From positions 992,001 through 1,056,000 of the forward strand of contig JABTUK010000001.1 in the NCBI GenBank assembly GCA_015075405.1: 64,000 nucleotides of DNA, given 5' to 3'. The notes beneath the pieces are model-generated. The model did not search any database. It was not told where the DNA came from and saw nothing but the letters and a program-made list of their open reading frames with translations. A program made the translations under genes and the position numbers. Source of the DNA: Anaerolineales bacterium. Its GTDB lineage: Bacteria > Chloroflexota > Anaerolineae > 4572-78 > J111. Positions within the stretch are counted from its first letter, which is position 1, and each line of letters begins with the position of its first letter. Of this stretch, positions 61,095-64,000 are shown piece after piece.

Positions 61095-61469
61095 GTGCCT
61101 GAGATAGCTCTTTTAGCTGATATGAATATTTCACCAAAAACGGTAGCTGTTTTGCACCAGCAGGGCTGGAATATTGTTCGAGTTTCTCGAATTTTGCCTG
61201 CTACGGCTTCCGATGAAGAAATCCTTGACTTGGCTCGTCGAGAAGATAAAGTAATTGTCACTCAAGATTTGGATTTCTCAACCCTGTTAGCGCTGCGGGG
61301 CTATAATCGTCCCAGTCTCGTAACCCTACGACTTTCAACTTCTAATCCTGATATAGTTGCTCATCAATTACTTCGAGTACTTCCTCGATTGGAACAACCC
61401 CTTCAAGAGGGGTGCGCGGTAACTATTGAAGATACGACAGTGCGTACCCGTAAGTTACCAATTAGATAA
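61095..61469 (+). CDS. DUF5615 PIN-like toxin
   Basis: 124 residues, GTG start. PIN-like nuclease of the Mut7-C/DUF5615 group: LLADMNISPKTV (first Asp), SDEEILDLARREDKVIVTQDLDF (acidic cluster with Asp pair) and SLVTLRLS. Predicted RNase inhibited by the DUF433 protein encoded just upstream. Its stop is eight bases before the GH2 gene's ATG. Confidence 0.88.
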   Translation: MPEIALLADMNISPKTVAVLHQQGWNIVRVSRILPATASDEEILDLARREDKVIVTQDLDFSTLLALRGYNRPSLVTLRLSTSNPDIVAHQLLRVLPRLEQPLQEGCAVTIEDTTVRTRKLPIR

Positions 61470-61477
61470 GCAACTTG

Positions 61478-63952
61478 ATGTCCCGCTACACTCTCAACCT
61501 CGGCAACGCCAATTGGTATTTCGGTCAGGTCCCCTGCCGAGCCTTCACCGACCCCAACAGCTACGACCTCCCCGCCGTCGCCGAATGGCTCCCCGCCACC
61601 GTCCCCGGCAACGTCCGCACCGATTTGTTGGCCCTGGGTCGCATTTCCGATCCCTTTTTGGGCGAGCAGTACAAAGAAAGCCTCTGGGTCGAAGACGTGG
61701 ACTGGTGGTACCGGTGCGTGATTGAGCCACCCAATGAAAATGACACGATGAGGCGAAGACGCGAGGGGGCGGGTATTTCTTTATCCTTCATCCTTCCGTC
61801 TTCATCCTTATTTTCACAGGAGTCCCGCGCCTTCCTCATCTTTGCAGGCATTGATTACCTCTCGGCCATCTTTGTCAATGGGCGTGAAGTGACCCGCCAC
61901 GAAGGGATGTTCTCCCGCCAAATTATCGAAATCACCGCCGCCTTGCGCGAAGGTCCGGCAGACATCGCCGTGCGGCTGTGGGGCAGCAGCGCCCTGCCCC
62001 GGCGAAAATTAAACTGGCAGCAGCGGCTCTGGCAAAAAATAGCCGCGCCTTTATACCGCAGTTGGATCGGCATCTACCCCGACCGTTCCGCCACTCTCAA
62101 ATGCCAGATGTCCTTTGGCTGGGATTTCGCTCCGCCGATTCGGACGATGGGGATTTGGGATGAGGTCTCGCTTATCATCACTGGGCCGGTGGCTATCCTC
62201 GAAGTTAGTGCGAGTAGTTATCAGTCACCGGTGATCAGTCATCAGTTATCAGTCGGCAGTCAACACCTTTCACTGGTGACTGATCACTGTTCACTGACCA
62301 CTGATCACTGTTCACTGACCACTGATCACTGTCCTCTGATTACCGTTCACTGCTCCCTCGACGCCGACCAACCTCGCCATGTTGCCGCTACCATCCGCGT
62401 CGCTCCGGCCAATTTTACCGGCCCGGAATTTGGCCCTTTTGACTTTTCTCTCGACCTGCCGGCCGGCCCCAGCGAGCATCGTCTCACCTGTCATTTGCCC
62501 GAAGCCGCTCTCTGGCAGCCTTGGGATCGCGGCCAGCCTCACCTGTACAAGGCGCAAATCACGCTGACCCAACCGGACGGCGAGCCGCTGGACGAAGTTA
62601 CCCTTCGCACCGGCATCCGCTCGATTGAGCTGCGTGACTGGCAGTTTACCATCAACGGCCCCCCGGAGTTCATGCGCGGCCTCAACTGGGTCCCCGCCGA
62701 CAGCTTCCCCGGCCGGCTGCGGCCCGGCCATTACGCCAGGTTACTGAAAATGGCGCGCGAGAGTGGGGCTAACCTGCTGCGCGTTTGGGGCGGCGGCCTG
62801 CGCGAAAAGCGAGCCTTTTACGATTTGTGCGATGAACTGGGCCTGCTGGTCTGGCAGGAGTTCCCCTTTGCCTGCATGTTTCTGGGCAGCTACCCCTCCG
62901 ATCCGGCCTTTCTGGCCCTGGTCGAAGCTGAGTGTGGCAGCATCGTCCGCCAACTGCGCCACCATCCCGCCCTGGCCCTCTGGTGCGGCGGCAACGAATT
63001 TGGTTATTCGCGTAACCATCCGTTACTCGACACCCTGGCGGCCACCGTACAACAGCACGACAGCACTCGCCCTTTCCTTCCCGTCTCCCCCCGCGGCGAT
63101 GTCCACAACTGGGATGTCTGGCACGGCCTGGCCCCGCTCCAAACGTACCAGGCCGAAACCACTCCTTTTCTCAGCGAGTTCGGCCTGCAAGCCCTGCCCC
63201 ACCTCGACACCCTCCAGGCCGCTCTACCCGACCCCACCACCGGCTGGTCCACCCACCACGCCGACGAGCGAAAGCTAGAACGTTACGGTAATCTATTTGC
63301 TCTGCCAGACACACTTCAATTAGTGTGTGGCGCGTGGTGTGTGGTGCGTAATAAAATTCACGTATCACGTACCACGCACCACGCGAATCTCCAATCTCTA
63401 ATCTCCCAATCCCAACGCGCCCAGGCCACGGCTCTTCAAACCGCCATCGAGCGCATGCGCCGGCGCAAAGGCCAGGCCGGCGGCGTCTGTCTGTGGCAGT
63501 TCAACGAACCATGGCCGGCCATCAGTTGGGCCATTGTAGACTATTTTGGCCGGCCCAAGCTGGCCTATGAGCGACTGCGCGACTGGTATGCCCCCCTTTT
63601 GATCAGCCTCAACTTCCCCGTTGGGCGGCGCTGGCAGGCGGGCGACAGTTTTGAGGCCGACATCTGGGCTGTCAATGATACGCTGCAAGCGCTTGCTGAT
63701 TGTGAATTGCAGGTCTGTCTGGATGAGACCTTGATTCAGATCCTCCGCCTCGACATGCCCCCCGACAGTTCAATCTGCATAGGCCGCCTAACCCACCGCC
63801 TGGTTCAGCCCCCCGGCCAAATCTCTCTGGGCCTGGTTCACGAGGGGGAACTGATAACCCAAAATCGCTACGATTTGAGCTGGTTTGATGAGTCGCGCCA
63901 GCCCATTCTGGCCCGTTTCCGGCGCTGGGTAGCTGATTGGGTACTGCGCTAA
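61478..63952 (+). CDS. GH2 beta-mannosidase-like glycosidase
   Basis: 824 residues from ATG 61478 (TTG 61475 possible). No signal peptide, so cytosolic. N-terminal sugar-binding jelly roll (PATVPGNVRTDLLALG...SLWVEDVDWWYR), then an immunoglobulin-like domain and the TIM barrel: GLNWVPADSFPGR, LLRVWGGGLRE, LVWQEFPFACMFL, acid/base Glu in LWCGGNEF, nucleophile Glu in PFLSEFGLQALP. These match GH2 beta-mannosidases. Three repeat-encoded inserts lie at residues ~90-114, 247-292 and 615-645, all outside the catalytic motifs. Likely cleaves beta-mannosides from glycans. Confidence 0.86.
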   Translation: MSRYTLNLGNANWYFGQVPCRAFTDPNSYDLPAVAEWLPATVPGNVRTDLLALGRISDPFLGEQYKESLWVEDVDWWYRCVIEPPNENDTMRRRREGAGISLSFILPSSSLFSQESRAFLIFAGIDYLSAIFVNGREVTRHEGMFSRQIIEITAALREGPADIAVRLWGSSALPRRKLNWQQRLWQKIAAPLYRSWIGIYPDRSATLKCQMSFGWDFAPPIRTMGIWDEVSLIITGPVAILEVSASSYQSPVISHQLSVGSQHLSLVTDHCSLTTDHCSLTTDHCPLITVHCSLDADQPRHVAATIRVAPANFTGPEFGPFDFSLDLPAGPSEHRLTCHLPEAALWQPWDRGQPHLYKAQITLTQPDGEPLDEVTLRTGIRSIELRDWQFTINGPPEFMRGLNWVPADSFPGRLRPGHYARLLKMARESGANLLRVWGGGLREKRAFYDLCDELGLLVWQEFPFACMFLGSYPSDPAFLALVEAECGSIVRQLRHHPALALWCGGNEFGYSRNHPLLDTLAATVQQHDSTRPFLPVSPRGDVHNWDVWHGLAPLQTYQAETTPFLSEFGLQALPHLDTLQAALPDPTTGWSTHHADERKLERYGNLFALPDTLQLVCGAWCVVRNKIHVSRTTHHANLQSLISQSQRAQATALQTAIERMRRRKGQAGGVCLWQFNEPWPAISWAIVDYFGRPKLAYERLRDWYAPLLISLNFPVGRRWQAGDSFEADIWAVNDTLQALADCELQVCLDETLIQILRLDMPPDSSICIGRLTHRLVQPPGQISLGLVHEGELITQNRYDLSWFDESRQPILARFRRWVADWVLR
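61745..61820. repeat. In-frame repeat insert 1 in the GH2 gene
   Basis: gatgaggcgaagacgcgag followed by ttatccttcatccttccgtc. The two halves belong to the gcgatgagg family and the ttcatccttc family (also at the DUF169 3' end). Confidence 0.85.
62215..62353. repeat. In-frame repeat insert 2 in the GH2 gene, with 21-bp tandem units
   Basis: agttatcagtcaccgg / gatcagtcatcag tract, then tandem ctgatcactgttcactgacca units of 21 bases (seven codons). They give repeated TDHCSLT peptides. The whole is palindromic (agtgatcagt-like arms). Confidence 0.9.
63321..63412. repeat. In-frame repeat insert 3 in the GH2 gene
   Basis: gtgtgtggcgcgtggtg / caccacgc arms, then ctccaatctctaatctcc. Combines the gcgtggtg family (916-1029) and the ctccaatctc family. 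Confidence 0.85.
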
Positions 63953-63979
63953 AACGAGTCATAACAACTGGATGTTTTA

Positions 63980-63988
63980 TGGTATAAT
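63980..63988 (+). promoter_or_regulatory. Extended -10 promoter-like site at the right edge
   Basis: TGGTATAAT just after the GH2 stop, probably for a plus-strand gene beyond the window. Confidence 0.4.
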
Positions 63989-64000
63989 AAAGTTATTGGG

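Overview
The window is about 60% GC, gene-dense, and looks like a chromosomal piece of a Chloroflexota bacterium (Anaerolineae-like). This is inferred from the gene families: long cytosolic GAF-array kinases, BNR and WG repeat proteins, GH63 and GH2 glycosidases, a CruF-type carotenoid cluster, DUF169, ClpC, DUF433/DUF5615 modules, and extended -10 promoters of the form TGnTATAAT. No rRNA, tRNA, phage genes, transposase or CRISPR array was seen.

Layout. 1-3.0 kb: a lipoprotein glycoside hydrolase (cut by the left edge) and a BNR lipoprotein. 3.6-10.7 kb: DEAD-box RNA helicase, VapBC, a phytoene-dehydrogenase-like flavoprotein, a membrane protein resembling a sensor without its kinase, a dihaem cytochrome c and a GNAT acetyltransferase. 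11.1-13.2 kb: a secreted protein of about 19 WG repeats. 13.5-26 kb: a co-directional signalling island made of a P-loop ATPase with an altered Walker A, an SPFH protein, a seven-GAF protein split by one in-frame stop from a GAF-GAF-histidine kinase, three single-receiver proteins (two degenerate), a receiver fused to an APH/kinase-fold (TCAD9-like) domain, a receiver fused to an effector-associated (EAD-like) domain, and a nitroreductase. The last part of the island lies between 80-bp inverted repeats. 26-37 kb: GH63 glucosidase, FixH-like lipoprotein, DUF169 protein, a low-GC SF1 helicase, a GIY-YIG nuclease inside a palindromic repeat array, an acyl-CoA synthetase and a two-subunit CoA-transferase-like enzyme. 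37-46 kb: MarR/MFS pair, a CBS-containing M50 protease, and a carotenoid/lipid cluster (CrtI-like, GT2, PlsY, CruF, hydrolase). 46-55.5 kb: matrixin protease, SAM methyltransferase, SET protein, short asparaginase, DUF2283 pair, ClpC, an OmpR-type regulator and a receiver-DUF309 fusion. 55.6-64 kb: a polyprenol-phosphate mannose synthase, a 1464-residue YfhO-flippase fusion, a DUF433/DUF5615 toxin-antitoxin pair and a GH2 beta-mannosidase.

The most unusual feature runs through the whole window. At least ten families of short palindromic or tandem repeats lie between genes, and several are also inserted in frame inside genes, where they encode low-complexity peptides or supply start regions, C-terminal tails and stop codons. 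The 1464-residue fusion carries five such inserts and the GH2 enzyme three. One family is a 109-bp imperfect palindrome present in three full copies of identical length. Another forms an array around the GIY-YIG nuclease gene. The arrangement recalls the Rickettsia palindromic elements.

The best candidate for an undescribed system is the 13.5-26 kb island, where a GAF-array kinase sits next to receiver-TCAD9 and receiver-EAD adaptors of the kind known from NTP-dependent conflict systems. All functions here are read from sequence alone; no search or structure prediction was run.
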